A stretch of 64,000 bases of DNA from Plantactinospora sp. BC1 (GCF_003030345.1 NZ_CP028158.1:2542001-2606000); one strand, 5' to 3'; counted from the first letter of the stretch, positions 49,985-59,876 are shown. Translations and numbers: made by a program. Notes: generated by a model from the sequence alone, not told the origin.

Positions 49985-52953
49985 CGTGGGGTTCCCTCTT
50001 CGTGGCGGTGTTCTGTTCGGACTTCGCTCAGCGCGCGGGCGACACCGGACTCGAACTGCATCATCAGCTCGCGTACCTGGTCGGGGTCGCCCGGCCCGGC
50101 GGTGGCGACGGCCGGCGCCTGGCCGAGCGGGGTGGTCGGCAGGGGAACGCTCAGGTTGGCTCCGGGGACCCGCCGGTTGAGCCGGGGCGGAGCGCCCGTC
50201 GCGGCGGGGGTCGCCGCTGGGGTGCCGTTGGGCCGGGATGCCGACCCGACCGGCCTGACACTACCGCCCTCCGGACGCGGGGCGTCCCGCTCCGGCGGTG
50301 TGCCGCCCGACGGCGGGTCGGCGGCCGGCTCCGGCCCGGAGGAGACCGGTGGCGGTACCTCCCGGTCCGGCTCCCCGGGCCCGGTACCGAGCTGCTCCGC
50401 CGGGTGGTCGGGGCCGGTCGGCCGGGACTGCTGCTCGCGCTGCGCCCGGCGTACCCCGGCCTCGAACTCCTCGATCAGCGCCCGGACGACGGACGGGTCG
50501 GCCGGGGTCGGTTCGGGGCGGCTCCGGCCGGTGGTGTTCGGCAGTTGGGCGCCCGGGACCCGCTGGCGCAGCCCGGTGCCGGGGCCGGACGAGGCGGGTC
50601 CCGGGCCGCTGTCGGCGGAAGGCGTCGCCGGGGCACCGGAGGTGGCCGGGCCGCTTCCCGCATCGGGGCCGCCGGGAGCGGCGCCGTCGGAGCGTCCCGC
50701 CCGATCCGCGCCGGGCTCGGCGGTGGCGACCGGGCGGGTCAGGAAGGCGTTCCAGGGTTGGCCGGAGGTCAGCGACCGGGTGGCCCGGCGGATCAGCTCC
50801 TCGTCGAAGACCGGGCCGGCCGGTACCGCCACCGGCATCAGCTCGGGCAGCCGGAACACCGGTGCCGGCCCGGCCGCCGCGGGCACCGGCTCCGGGGTCA
50901 CCGGGACCGGCTCGGCGGGCCTGGGTGGTGCCGGCTGGGCGGGCCTGGACGGTACCGGCTCGACGAGTCCGGGCGGGGCCGGCTCGGCGGTGGGTACGGT
51001 GGCCCGGCCGTGCGGGATGGCGCCCTCCGCGACCTTGACCGGACGGACCGGCAGCGGTGCCGACGCGCTCGCCCGGGGTGTCGGCAGTTCGGATTCCGGA
51101 CGCCGGGTGACCAGCAGCCGGTCGGCGATCTCCACCCCGACGGTCACGCCACCGCCGGGGGTGGTCGCCGAGAGGGTGACCCGCCAGCCGTGCCGGCGGG
51201 CCAGCCGGCCCACCACGAACAGCCCGAGCACCTCGGTCGGCACCAGGTCCAGTCGCTCGCGTCGGGTCAGCCGGGCGTTCTCCTCGGCCAGCCGCTCCGG
51301 GGTCATCCCGATGCCGTGGTCGACCAGGTTGAGGCGTACCCCGCCCGGGACGACCTCGGCGAGCACGGTGACCCGGGTGTGCGGCGGGGAGAAGGCCGTG
51401 GCGTTCTCCATCAGTTCGGCCAGGGTCAGCACCAGGTCGCCGATGACCCCGGGCGCCACCGCGACGTCGAGCCGGACCTGCACGTCGACCCGGGTGAAGT
51501 CCTCGATCTCACCGAGCGCCAGCCGGACCACGTCACCGAGCGGCAGCGGGGCGACGTGCCCGTCGCCGCCGGCTCCGCCGGAGAGCACCACCAGGCTGCT
51601 CGCGTTGCGGCGCAGCCGGCTGGAGACGTGGTCGAGCCGGTAGAGGTGCTGGAGCCGGCCCGGGTCCGTCTCCTGGTGTTCCAGCCGGTCGATCAGGGCG
51701 ATCTGCCGGCCGACCAGGTTCTGGGTACGTCGTCCGACGTGCCCGAACATCTGGGCCACGTTGCGCCGGCTGGCGGCCTGCCGCTCCACCAGCCGGGCGG
51801 CCGTACCCTGCACCCGCTCGAAGGCTCGGGCCAGGTCGCCGATCTCGTCGCGGCCGTCCACGTCCACCGGGTCGAGCCGGATCGGGTGGTACGACTCGGA
51901 CTCGTCGTCGACGATCCGGGTCAGTTCCTCCTCGGCGGCCCGGGCCATCCGCTCGGCGGAGACGGTCAGCCGGGTCAGCGGCCGGGCTACGGTACGCGCC
52001 ACCGCCAGGCTGAGCAGCATCATCAGCGCGATGGTCAGCAGCACCAGCAGGCCGACCGTGTACGCCCCGGCGATGGCCCGCTGGCGCTGGTCGGTGACCT
52101 CGGCGACCACGTCGGTGACGATCTTCTTCTCGATGAACTGACCGAGCGTGATCAGGGAGGAGGCCGCCGGAAAGAGGTCCGCCAGGTCCAGCTCGGCGAT
52201 CGCCTCGGTCGGGTCGGCGGCACCGGCGCTGAGGAACTCGGGGCCGGTCCGGGCCGCCGTCGCCCGCTCGATCAGGCTGTAGAGCTCGTTCTGCGCCGGG
52301 GTGGCGAAGCTGCGGAACCGGGCCAGGTTGGCTTCGAGCCGGGCCATGGTGCCGACGTACGCGATGCCGGAGGCCGGGTTCTTCGTCCCGGCGACCAGCA
52401 CGATCAGGCTGGCGGCGGCGCTGATCCCCTCGTCGGTACGGAGTACCGCGTCGAGCGCGATCATCTGGCGGCCCTCGGGCGTACTGGCGTCCGCGGCGTG
52501 GGTCAGCCCCAGCGACCCGATCAGCGCGGTGTGTACCTGGCCGAAGGTGGTGATCACCTGGTCCGGCCTGGCCCGCCGGTTCAGTACGCCGGCCCGCAGG
52601 TCGGTCAGCCGGCCGATGCCGCCGATCGCGGTCTCGATCTCCTCGGTCAGTTGGGCGCCGAGTTCGGCCCGCAGGTCGGCGATCCGGTCGCCCACCTGGG
52701 CGCCCTGCTGGACGAGTTCGGAGCGGTCGACCACGTTGAGCAGGTAGCCGACGGAGAGCAGCCGCTCCCGCTGGAGGTCCTGCACGAGGGTGCCGACCTG
52801 GCCGGCCCGGCGCACCGTTTCGGCGGTCTCGGCCGCCTCCCGGGCCGAGGAGATCCGGTCGACCAGCACCGGGACGGCGAGGCCGATGGTGCTGAGCAGC
52901 GGAAGGATGGCGAGCAGGGCCAGCCGGCCCCGGATCCGGAGCCTACCGAGCAT
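49981..52953 (-). CDS. cvnA: Conservon sensor kinase (CvnA) with duplicated C-terminal peptide
   Basis: A 990-residue protein. A first membrane helix (8-32) and a second near 310-335 flank a NIT-type extracellular sensing domain (GTLVQDLQRERLLSVGYLLN). Then come HAMP, a coiled His-kinase-like linker (GRRTQNLVGRQIALIDRLEH) and an HATPase domain (TLAELMENATAFSPPHTRVT, VDHGIGMTPERL). Residues 620-990 are disordered and carry two copies of a peptide module: RVPGAQL then VRALIEEFEAGVRRA (about 797-843) and RVPGANL then VRELMMQFESGVARA (about 924-980). First canonical gene of the conservon. Confidence 0.92.
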   Translation of the reverse strand: MLGRLRIRGRLALLAILPLLSTIGLAVPVLVDRISSAREAAETAETVRRAGQVGTLVQDLQRERLLSVGYLLNVVDRSELVQQGAQVGDRIADLRAELGAQLTEEIETAIGGIGRLTDLRAGVLNRRARPDQVITTFGQVHTALIGSLGLTHAADASTPEGRQMIALDAVLRTDEGISAAASLIVLVAGTKNPASGIAYVGTMARLEANLARFRSFATPAQNELYSLIERATAARTGPEFLSAGAADPTEAIAELDLADLFPAASSLITLGQFIEKKIVTDVVAEVTDQRQRAIAGAYTVGLLVLLTIALMMLLSLAVARTVARPLTRLTVSAERMARAAEEELTRIVDDESESYHPIRLDPVDVDGRDEIGDLARAFERVQGTAARLVERQAASRRNVAQMFGHVGRRTQNLVGRQIALIDRLEHQETDPGRLQHLYRLDHVSSRLRRNASSLVVLSGGAGGDGHVAPLPLGDVVRLALGEIEDFTRVDVQVRLDVAVAPGVIGDLVLTLAELMENATAFSPPHTRVTVLAEVVPGGVRLNLVDHGIGMTPERLAEENARLTRRERLDLVPTEVLGLFVVGRLARRHGWRVTLSATTPGGGVTVGVEIADRLLVTRRPESELPTPRASASAPLPVRPVKVAEGAIPHGRATVPTAEPAPPGLVEPVPSRPAQPAPPRPAEPVPVTPEPVPAAAGPAPVFRLPELMPVAVPAGPVFDEELIRRATRSLTSGQPWNAFLTRPVATAEPGADRAGRSDGAAPGGPDAGSGPATSGAPATPSADSGPGPASSGPGTGLRQRVPGAQLPNTTGRSRPEPTPADPSVVRALIEEFEAGVRRAQREQQSRPTGPDHPAEQLGTGPGEPDREVPPPVSSGPEPAADPPSGGTPPERDAPRPEGGSVRPVGSASRPNGTPAATPAATGAPPRLNRRVPGANLSVPLPTTPLGQAPAVATAGPGDPDQVRELMMQFESGVARALSEVRTEHRHEEGTPR

Positions 52954-54286
52954 CGGGACGTCCCCACGGCGCCTGGCTGTCCGGAGCGGCCGACGGGGTC
53001 GCCTGGCCGGCGGGTACCGGATCCTGCCAGTCCGCCAGCGGCGAGCGTCGGCCCGGATCGCCCGCCGGGTCCGGCCGGCGCGGCCGGCGCTCGGGCAGCG
53101 GTGGCACGCCGCCGGCCGGCGGCCCGGCCAGCGCCGCCCCGGCCGGCAGCGGCGACTCGATCGGCGGCGGTCCGGACGGCGGCGGCCCGGTCGGCGGAGG
53201 TCCGGACGGGGTACCGACGGCGGAGCCGAGCCCGCCGGTGACCGGGTCCCCGGCCTCGGCCGGGGCGCGGCCGGCCCGGGCGGCGGCCCGGGCCGCCAGC
53301 ACCGGCAGGGCGGCGACGGCGAGCACCAGGAGTACGGCCAGGACCAGCGCGCCGACGATGATCCGCCGTTCGTCGACGCGTGCGTCGGCCCGCTCCCGGA
53401 GCAGGATGTCGAGTTCGGTCAGGATGATCGTGGCCAGGCCGGATCCGGCGAGTTGCGCGGAGGCGCGGGCGGCACCGACCTGGATCGGGTTGGGCGCGGT
53501 CGAGTCGCGGGTGAGGGTGGCGAGATCCTCCACCGCGCGCTGGTAGCCGTCGAGCCGGCTGAGCAGGTTGCCGCCGAGGGTCCGGCTGGCGGTGCTCTCC
53601 ACCGCCGAGCGCAGGTTGTCGACCAGGTCGGCCGTCGGGCCGAGTACGTCGGCGCGGGCCAGGGCCAGTTCGCTGGCGGTACGCAGCCGGTCGCCGCGCG
53701 GGCGGCCCGAGGCCAGTACCGAGCGGTCGGCGAGGCGTCCGGCCGCGACCAGCGCCTCCGGCAGTTCCTCGGCCACCGCGTCCTGGAGGTGGTAGGAGTC
53801 CGAGTCCGGGTCCCGGATCAGCCCGGAACTCTCCCGTACCTTGGCGTAGAGCGCCAGCAGCAGGTCGGTGGTCTCGGTGTAGACCGTGTAGGCGTCCTGC
53901 GGGTTGCCCGGCGGGCGGTCGGGCAGCGCCTCGATCTTTGCGTGCAGCCCGGCCCAGCGCTCGCTGGTACGCAGCTCGGCACCGTACCGGACGTCGATCG
54001 CGCTGGTCTGCTCGACCGCGGTACGCAGTGCCGCGGCGGCCGCCGCCCGACCGGCCACGGCACCGGACTGGGCGTCGACCAGGGCCAGCGTCACCTGTCC
54101 CAGGGCACGCAGGTATTCGACCCCGTGCCGCTCGCGTTCGGTGCCGGCGAGCCGGTCGTCGTTACTGCGCCAGGCCGAGCTGAACAGCACGCCGACCGGG
54201 ATCAGCAGGGCGACCGCGAGCAGCACTCGCAGCGCCGTACCGGTCCGGTTCGGCGCGCGCCGGGACCGTTGCGCGGGAACTGTCAT
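52943..54286 (-). CDS. Sensor-like membrane protein preceding the conservon
   Basis: A 447-residue protein. One membrane helix near the N-terminus (LRVLLAVALLIPVGVLFSSA) and another near 315-340 (IIVGALVLAVLLVLAVAALP) enclose a ~270-residue extracytoplasmic helical domain (GVEYLRALGQVTLALVDAQS, YTVYTETTDLLLALYAKVRE) like those of chemoreceptors or NIT-type sensors. No kinase or HAMP follows; the cytoplasmic tail is a Pro-rich segment (PPPTGPPPSGPPP). It overlaps cvnA by 11 bp and may be a co-receptor. Conservons usually start with cvnA, so this gene is an addition. Confidence 0.75.
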   Translation of the reverse strand: MTVPAQRSRRAPNRTGTALRVLLAVALLIPVGVLFSSAWRSNDDRLAGTERERHGVEYLRALGQVTLALVDAQSGAVAGRAAAAAALRTAVEQTSAIDVRYGAELRTSERWAGLHAKIEALPDRPPGNPQDAYTVYTETTDLLLALYAKVRESSGLIRDPDSDSYHLQDAVAEELPEALVAAGRLADRSVLASGRPRGDRLRTASELALARADVLGPTADLVDNLRSAVESTASRTLGGNLLSRLDGYQRAVEDLATLTRDSTAPNPIQVGAARASAQLAGSGLATIILTELDILLRERADARVDERRIIVGALVLAVLLVLAVAALPVLAARAAARAGRAPAEAGDPVTGGLGSAVGTPSGPPPTGPPPSGPPPIESPLPAGAALAGPPAGGVPPLPERRPRRPDPAGDPGRRSPLADWQDPVPAGQATPSAAPDSQAPWGRPDAR

Positions 54287-54660
54287 CGTCCATCTCCATC
54301 GGCGCGAGGGGTCGATCTGCGTGGCGGGCGTGGGGAGGCCGCCCGGTCCCGTCCACCGGACCGGAAAACTAGTAGACGTCGGAGCCCCTCGATCCGGGCC
54401 GAGCAGTCAGTTATGCGTCACTTGGGTACAGGTAACACCCGGTGAGCAAAATTGTGACTCCTTGTGCATTGTTGCCTAGGTGCATGCATCGATTAGTACG
54501 TCCTGCACCAAAGATCGGAATTCACAGAATCCGAAGTCGTCTCGCCGGATACCCGGTGGCGCGACGCGGACGACCAGTCACGGACACCGAACGGGCCAGC
54601 CGGACGGACGTACGGCGGATCTCAGCCAACGCTCAGCTCCGGCGCCGTACGGTGTGACCC
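54287..54660. other. 374-bp divergent intergenic region
   Basis: This separates the conservon operon (minus) from the hydrolase-ABC gene (plus). The middle (54410-54540) is clearly AT-richer than its surroundings, with GTGCAT motifs at 54465, 54481 and ATGCATCGAT nearby, and probably holds both promoters. No open frame with coding character is seen. TTACCT-N16-TAACTG can be read on the minus strand but is weak. Confidence 0.55.
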
Positions 54661-57579
54661 ATGCCTTCCCGACTGCTGGCGCGGCTGCGCCGTGCCCGGC
54701 CGACCCGGCGCCGGATGGTTGCCGGCTCGACCGTGCTGGTGCTGCTCGCCGCGCTGGTCGGCTGGGCGGCCTGGCCGGAGCGCCCGCCCTACTCCACAAC
54801 GGACTCGACGATCACCGTCCGCTCCGGACCCGGCGGCGACCAGCCGGTCGACCTGGACACCCGGTTCTACCTGCCGGACGGGGCGAGCGCCGACCGGCCG
54901 GTACCGGCGGTGCTGCTGGCGCACGGCTTCGGCGGCACGAAGCGGTCCGTCGAGGACGACGCCGAGGACCTGGCCGGACTCGGTTACGCGGTGTTGACGT
55001 ACACCGCCCGGGGGTTCGGGCGCAGCGGCGGGCAGATCCACCTGGACCACCCCGACTACGAGGTACGCGATGCCGCCCGGCTGCTGGACTGGCTCGCCGC
55101 CCGGCCGGACATCCGCAAGGACGCGGCCGGCGACCCCCGGGTGGGCGTGGTCGGCGGCTCGTACGGCGGCGGCCTGGCCCTGCTGCTCGCCGCGGCGGAC
55201 CAGCGGGTGGACGCCATCGTGCCGATGATCACCTGGAACGACCTGGCCCGCTCCTTCCTGCCCGAGGCGACCGGCCGGGAACCGGTCGACGGCGTCTTCA
55301 AGAAGGGCTGGGCGGGGATCTTCTTCGGCAGCGGCGGCGGTACGGGCAGCCTGGGCGGGCTGGCCGCACCCGGCGCCGCCGGGAACTCCGGCTCGGAGGA
55401 GGCGGACGAGGACGGGCCGGCGGCCGGCCAGGATCCGGTACTCGGCACGGTGCCGGGCGCCGCTCCGGGCGGTACCCCGGCCGACCCGGCCTGTGGACGC
55501 TTCGCCGCCGACGTCTGCGCCGCGTACCTGCGGATCGCCACCGCCGGCCGGGCCGACCCGGCGGCGGTCGAGCTGCTCCGCCGGTCCAGCCCGGCCGGGG
55601 TGCTGGACCGGATCAAGGCGCCCACCCTGCTGATCCAGGGCGCGGCGGACACCCTCTTCCCGCTCGCCGAGGCGGACGCCAACGCCCGGGGCATCGCCGC
55701 CGGCGGCACCCCGGTCCGGGTCGCCTGGTTCACCGGCGGCCACGACGGCGGCGAGGGCCCGCAGACCGACCGGGACCGGCTGCGCTTCCTGATGGCGCAG
55801 TGGCTGGAGCACTACGTCAAGGGGTCCGGCGAGACGCCGTCGGCCAGCTTCACCTGGTCCCGGATCGCCGGCTTCGACGCGCTCGACCGGGGCCTGGTCG
55901 CCACCGGCTTCTCCGTCACCGACTACCCGGGCCTCGGCGGCACGACCAGCGAGTCGATCGCGGTCGCCGGCCCGGCGCAGCGGATCGCGAACCCGCCGGC
56001 CGGCAACCCGGCGGCGATCTCCGCGCTGCCCTTCGGCGGCGGCTTCTCGTCGCTGCTCGACGGGGTCGCCGGTGACCTGCCCGGCCAGCACGCCCGGTTC
56101 GAGTCGGCGCCACTGGACCGGGCCGTCGACGTGGTCGGCTCGCCGACGTTCACCATCCGGGCCGCGTCGCCGACCGGCGAGGCGGTGCTCTTCGTCAAGC
56201 TCTACGACGTCGACCCGAACGGCCCGGCCGCGCTCTCCAACGGACTCGTCGCGCCGGTCCGGCTGACCGGGCTGCCCGCCGACGTCGCCGCCGCGACCCC
56301 GGTCACGGTCACCCTGCCGGCGATCGTGCGCCGGATCGAGGCCGGGCACCGGCTGCGGATCGTGGTCGCCACCTCCGACCAGGGCTTCGCCACCCCGGTC
56401 GAGCCGGCCACCTACACCGTCGCGCTGGCCGGGCCGGCGTCCGGGACCGTACCCGGAATGCCGGCCGGAGCCGCCCTGACCGGCGCCGAGGTGTCGCTGC
56501 CGACCGTGTCCGGCGAGCCGATCGCCACCCCGGCGGTGATCTGGCGCTGGGCGCTCGCCGGCCTGGTCGCGGCGATCGTGCTCGGGCTCGTCGTGGTGGT
56601 GGCCGTGCTGCGCCGCCGGCACCGCCGGCACGACACCTCGGTGCATCCGGAGTACGCCGACACCCCGCTCGTCGTCCGCGACCTGCGCAAGGAGTACGCC
56701 GACGGCTTCGTCGCGGTCTCCCGGATCGACTTCGAGGTGCACCGGGGACAGGTGGTCGGGCTGCTCGGGCCGAACGGCGCCGGCAAGACCACCACCCTGC
56801 GGGTACTGATGGGGCTGACCCAGCCGACCACCGGCGAGATCCACGTCTTCGGCCACCGGCTGGTCCCCGGCTCGCCGGTGCTCTCCCGGATCGGTGCGCT
56901 GGTGGAGGGGCCGGGCTTCCTGCCGCACCTGAGCGGGCTGGAAAACCTGCGGGCGTACTGGCGGGCGACCGGCCGGCCGGAGGCGGACGCGCACTTCGAG
57001 GAGGCGCTGGAGATCGCCGGGCTCGGCGACTCGATCCACCGGAAGACCCGGAAATACAGCCACGGCATGCGGCAGCGGCTGGCCATCGCCCAGGCGATGC
57101 TCGGGCTGCCCGAGTTGCTGGTGCTGGACGAGCCGACCGACGGGCTCGACCCGCCGCAGATCGCCGAGATGCGCCGGGTGCTGCGCCGGTACGCCACCGA
57201 CGGGCGGGCGGTGCTGGTCTCCAGCCACCTGCTGGCCGAGGTGGAACAGACCTGTACGCACGCGGTCGTCGTACACAAGGGGCAGATCGTGGCGTCCGGC
57301 CGGGTGGAGGAGATCGTCGGCGAGTCGCCCTCCACCCAGTTCGACGTCTCCGACGTCGAGGCCGCCCGGGCCGTGCTGGACCGGCTCGACGGTGTCCGGG
57401 TGCTGCCGGAGACGAACGGCGCGCTGGTGGTCGACACCAACGGCACCGCCCGGAGCGAGGTGGTGGCCGAACTCGTCCGGGCCGGCGTCGGGGTGGACCG
57501 GGTGGTGCCGCGCCGCCGCCTGGAGGATGCCTTCCTCGCCCTGGTCGGCGAGAACTCTCGGGGAAGCGGGGACCGCTGA
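54661..57579 (+). CDS. Membrane-anchored alpha/beta-hydrolase (S15-like) fused to ABC ATPase
   Basis: A 972-residue protein. Residue 19-38 is a membrane anchor. Residues 50-400 are an alpha/beta-hydrolase of the X-Pro dipeptidyl-peptidase/CocE type: LLAHGFGGTKRS oxyanion loop, nucleophile S167 in VVGGSYGGG, and TGGHDGGEG with the catalytic His near 361. Residues 410-600 form the jelly-roll C-terminal domain. A second membrane helix (about 627-650) leads to a complete ABC ATPase (669-972): GPNGAGKTT, YSHGMRQRLAIAQAM, LLVLDEPTDGLDP. An ABC-2 permease gene follows with 1-bp overlap. Hydrolase and exporter are physically joined. Confidence 0.88.
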   Translation: MPSRLLARLRRARPTRRRMVAGSTVLVLLAALVGWAAWPERPPYSTTDSTITVRSGPGGDQPVDLDTRFYLPDGASADRPVPAVLLAHGFGGTKRSVEDDAEDLAGLGYAVLTYTARGFGRSGGQIHLDHPDYEVRDAARLLDWLAARPDIRKDAAGDPRVGVVGGSYGGGLALLLAAADQRVDAIVPMITWNDLARSFLPEATGREPVDGVFKKGWAGIFFGSGGGTGSLGGLAAPGAAGNSGSEEADEDGPAAGQDPVLGTVPGAAPGGTPADPACGRFAADVCAAYLRIATAGRADPAAVELLRRSSPAGVLDRIKAPTLLIQGAADTLFPLAEADANARGIAAGGTPVRVAWFTGGHDGGEGPQTDRDRLRFLMAQWLEHYVKGSGETPSASFTWSRIAGFDALDRGLVATGFSVTDYPGLGGTTSESIAVAGPAQRIANPPAGNPAAISALPFGGGFSSLLDGVAGDLPGQHARFESAPLDRAVDVVGSPTFTIRAASPTGEAVLFVKLYDVDPNGPAALSNGLVAPVRLTGLPADVAAATPVTVTLPAIVRRIEAGHRLRIVVATSDQGFATPVEPATYTVALAGPASGTVPGMPAGAALTGAEVSLPTVSGEPIATPAVIWRWALAGLVAAIVLGLVVVVAVLRRRHRRHDTSVHPEYADTPLVVRDLRKEYADGFVAVSRIDFEVHRGQVVGLLGPNGAGKTTTLRVLMGLTQPTTGEIHVFGHRLVPGSPVLSRIGALVEGPGFLPHLSGLENLRAYWRATGRPEADAHFEEALEIAGLGDSIHRKTRKYSHGMRQRLAIAQAMLGLPELLVLDEPTDGLDPPQIAEMRRVLRRYATDGRAVLVSSHLLAEVEQTCTHAVVVHKGQIVASGRVEEIVGESPSTQFDVSDVEAARAVLDRLDGVRVLPETNGALVVDTNGTARSEVVAELVRAGVGVDRVVPRRRLEDAFLALVGENSRGSGDR

Positions 57580-58463
57580 TGACCGCCACGGAAACCAGGG
57601 CACCGGACGCGGCCGGCGGTGCCGCCGGGTACCGCCCCCGGGCCACGCTCTCGATCGCCGCCGAGTGGCGCCGGCAGGCGTCCCGCCGGCGTACCCAGTT
57701 CGCGCTCGGCTTCATGGTGCTGCTGCCGCTGATCATCCTGATCGCGTTCCAGTTCGAGAGCTCCGGCGACGACGACAACGGCGGCGGCGAGTTCGGCAGC
57801 CTGATCGAGCTGGCCACCACGGGCGGGCTGAACTTCACCCTCTTCGCGCTGCTGGTCTCCTCGTCGTTCCTGCTGGTCGTGGTGGTGGCGCTCTTCTGCG
57901 GCGACACGGTGGCCAGCGAGGCGAGCTGGGGCAGCCTGCGCTACCTGCTGGCCGTACCGGTGCCCCGGGCCCGGCTGCTGGCGGTCAAGCTGGTGGTCGC
58001 GCTCGGGTACTCGCTGCTGGCCCTGCTGCTGCTGGCCGGCACCGCGCTGCTCGCCGGCACCCTCCGGTACGGCTGGTCGCCGCTCTCCAGCACGGTGGCC
58101 GCGCAGATCCCGGCCGGGGAGGGGCTGCTGCGACTGCTCGGCATCCTCGGCTATCTGGCGGTGGTACTCCTGGTCGTGGCCGGCCTGGCGTTCCTGCTCT
58201 CGGTGACCACGGACGCGGCACTCGGCGCGGTCGGCGGCGCGGTGCTGCTCTGGATCCTCTCCAGCATCCTCGACCAGATCACCGCGCTGGGGGTGCTCCG
58301 GGACTTCCTGCCGACGCACTACAGCTCGGCCTGGCTCGGCCTGCTCTCCACGCCGGTGCAGACCGACGACATCGTCAAGGGCGCCATCTCGGCGATCTGC
58401 TACGCCACCGTCTTCTGGTCGCTCGCCTTCTGGCGCTTCACCCGCAAGGACGTGGTGTCCTAG
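57579..58463 (+). CDS. ABC-2 type transporter permease
   Basis: A 294-residue protein. The ATG shares its A with the previous stop codon. Six membrane helices are present: FALGFMVLLPLIILIAFQFE, LLVSSSFLLVVVVALFCGDT and four more after the conserved ASWGSLRYLLAVPVPRARLL segment, the usual coupling region. It would be the channel for the hydrolase-fused ATPase. The extracytoplasmic loop after helix 1 contains an acidic patch (SSGDDDNGGGE). Confidence 0.9.
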   Translation: MTATETRAPDAAGGAAGYRPRATLSIAAEWRRQASRRRTQFALGFMVLLPLIILIAFQFESSGDDDNGGGEFGSLIELATTGGLNFTLFALLVSSSFLLVVVVALFCGDTVASEASWGSLRYLLAVPVPRARLLAVKLVVALGYSLLALLLLAGTALLAGTLRYGWSPLSSTVAAQIPAGEGLLRLLGILGYLAVVLLVVAGLAFLLSVTTDAALGAVGGAVLLWILSSILDQITALGVLRDFLPTHYSSAWLGLLSTPVQTDDIVKGAISAICYATVFWSLAFWRFTRKDVVS

Positions 58464-58604
58464 CGGGTCAGGCAGGTGCCCGGCGCCCCGGCGGGCCCTC
58501 GCCGCCGGCCGGTAGCGATATTCTCACTCCCGGTGCCGGCGCGAACGCGGCCGACGGTGCCGCCAGCAGAGCGGCCCCGGTGACTCTGGGACAGGGGGTG
58601 CCCG

Positions 58605-59876
58605 GTGCTGGACCTCGCCACCCGGGTCGGGCGACCGCCCCGGCGGATCAGCCGGTTCCTCGCCGAGGCGCGACTGGGCTGGGTGGACGCTCGGCTGATG
58701 GTCATGATGCCCGGCCGGGAACGGGCGCTGCGCCTCGTCGCGGTGGTGCTCTTCTGCCAGCGGGCCAGCTACATCGTGCCGGCGCTGCTCGGGATGACCA
58801 GCAGCGCGGACCGCTACCACAGCCCGGCGCTGAACGTGGCGCTGCTGTCCGGCGCGGTCGGCTGGAACGTGCTGCTCGGCATGCTGGTGTGGCGGCGCGG
58901 CTGGTTCAGCTACGGCAACGTCGTGGTGGACGTGGCGATCACCTGCGGGCTGCTGGTCCTGGTCAACGCCAACATCCGGTCCGGCTACGAGCTGTCGGCG
59001 GCGAACTGGGCCGGCAAGTTCGCCCTCGGCTCGGCGGCGCTGGTCGGGGCGGTGCTGACCCTGCGGGCGCTGCTGCTCGGCCTCGCGCTGCTGGTGCTGA
59101 CCGCGGTGGCCGCCGCCTCGGTGCAGATCGGCGGGCTGCCGCCCTGGGAGTCGGGTTTCGTCAACCACGTCAACTCCAGCGTCTGGTTCGCGCTGGTGCT
59201 GCACTTCACCCGCCGGTTCCTCTGCGCCCAGGCGGGCGCCGTCGACGAGGCGACCCAGCGCCGGCTCGCCGCCGAGACGGCGACGGCGGCCGGGGCGGCC
59301 CGGTACGCCGAACGGCTGCACCACTACCGCCGGCTGCACGACACCGCGCTGGCGACGCTGACCGCGATCGCCCGGGGCGGGCTGGACCATCGCGCCGAGG
59401 ACGTACGGCGGCGCTGCGGCCGAGAGGCCGACTACATCCGGAGCCTGGTCACCGAGGACCGGGCCGAGGCGGACATCACGCTCGGCGCCAGCCTCGCCGA
59501 GGTGGTGGCCGACGCGACCGGGCTGGGACTGCGGGTGCACCTGCTCTCGGGCAACGTGCCGACCCAGCCGCCCCGGCACGTCGTACGGGCGGTCTGCGAC
59601 GCGGCTCGGGAGGCGCTGAACAACGTGGCCCGGCACGCCGGTACCGGCGAGGCGTGGGTCACCGTCGACTGCTACGAGGGCGTACTCGGGGTACGAATCG
59701 TCGACCGGGGGGTCGGGTTCGACACCGAGGCCGCCGACGGCGGTTTCGGGCTACGCCGCTCGATCGCCGAGCGGATGACCGAGGTCGGCGGCGAGCTGCA
59801 ACTCTTCTCCGAGCCCGGTCACGGCACCAGTGTGGAACTGCTCTGGCCGGCGTCGTCGCCGGAGGCGGACGAGTAG
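58605..59876 (+). CDS. Sensor histidine kinase (DesK-like)
   Basis: A 423-residue protein from GTG 58605. Five membrane helices (residues 45-205) precede a coiled linker (EATQRRLAAETATAAGAARY), the phosphorylation helix RRLHDTALATLTAIARGG (His in LHDT) and an HATPase domain with N box REALNNVARHAG and G1 box DRGVGFD, then GGFGLRRSIAERM. It pairs with the convergent LuxR regulator whose 3' end it overlaps by 58 bp. The signal is unknown. Confidence 0.87.
   Translation: MLDLATRVGRPPRRISRFLAEARLGWVDARLMVMMPGRERALRLVAVVLFCQRASYIVPALLGMTSSADRYHSPALNVALLSGAVGWNVLLGMLVWRRGWFSYGNVVVDVAITCGLLVLVNANIRSGYELSAANWAGKFALGSAALVGAVLTLRALLLGLALLVLTAVAAASVQIGGLPPWESGFVNHVNSSVWFALVLHFTRRFLCAQAGAVDEATQRRLAAETATAAGAARYAERLHHYRRLHDTALATLTAIARGGLDHRAEDVRRRCGREADYIRSLVTEDRAEADITLGASLAEVVADATGLGLRVHLLSGNVPTQPPRHVVRAVCDAAREALNNVARHAGTGEAWVTVDCYEGVLGVRIVDRGVGFDTEAADGGFGLRRSIAERMTEVGGELQLFSEPGHGTSVELLWPASSPEADE

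Noticed and set aside
50002-53241. Plus-strand frame of about 1079 codons opposite cvnA
   Set aside because: Composition is Arg/Gly/Asp-rich without domains; the minus strand encodes the conservon kinase.
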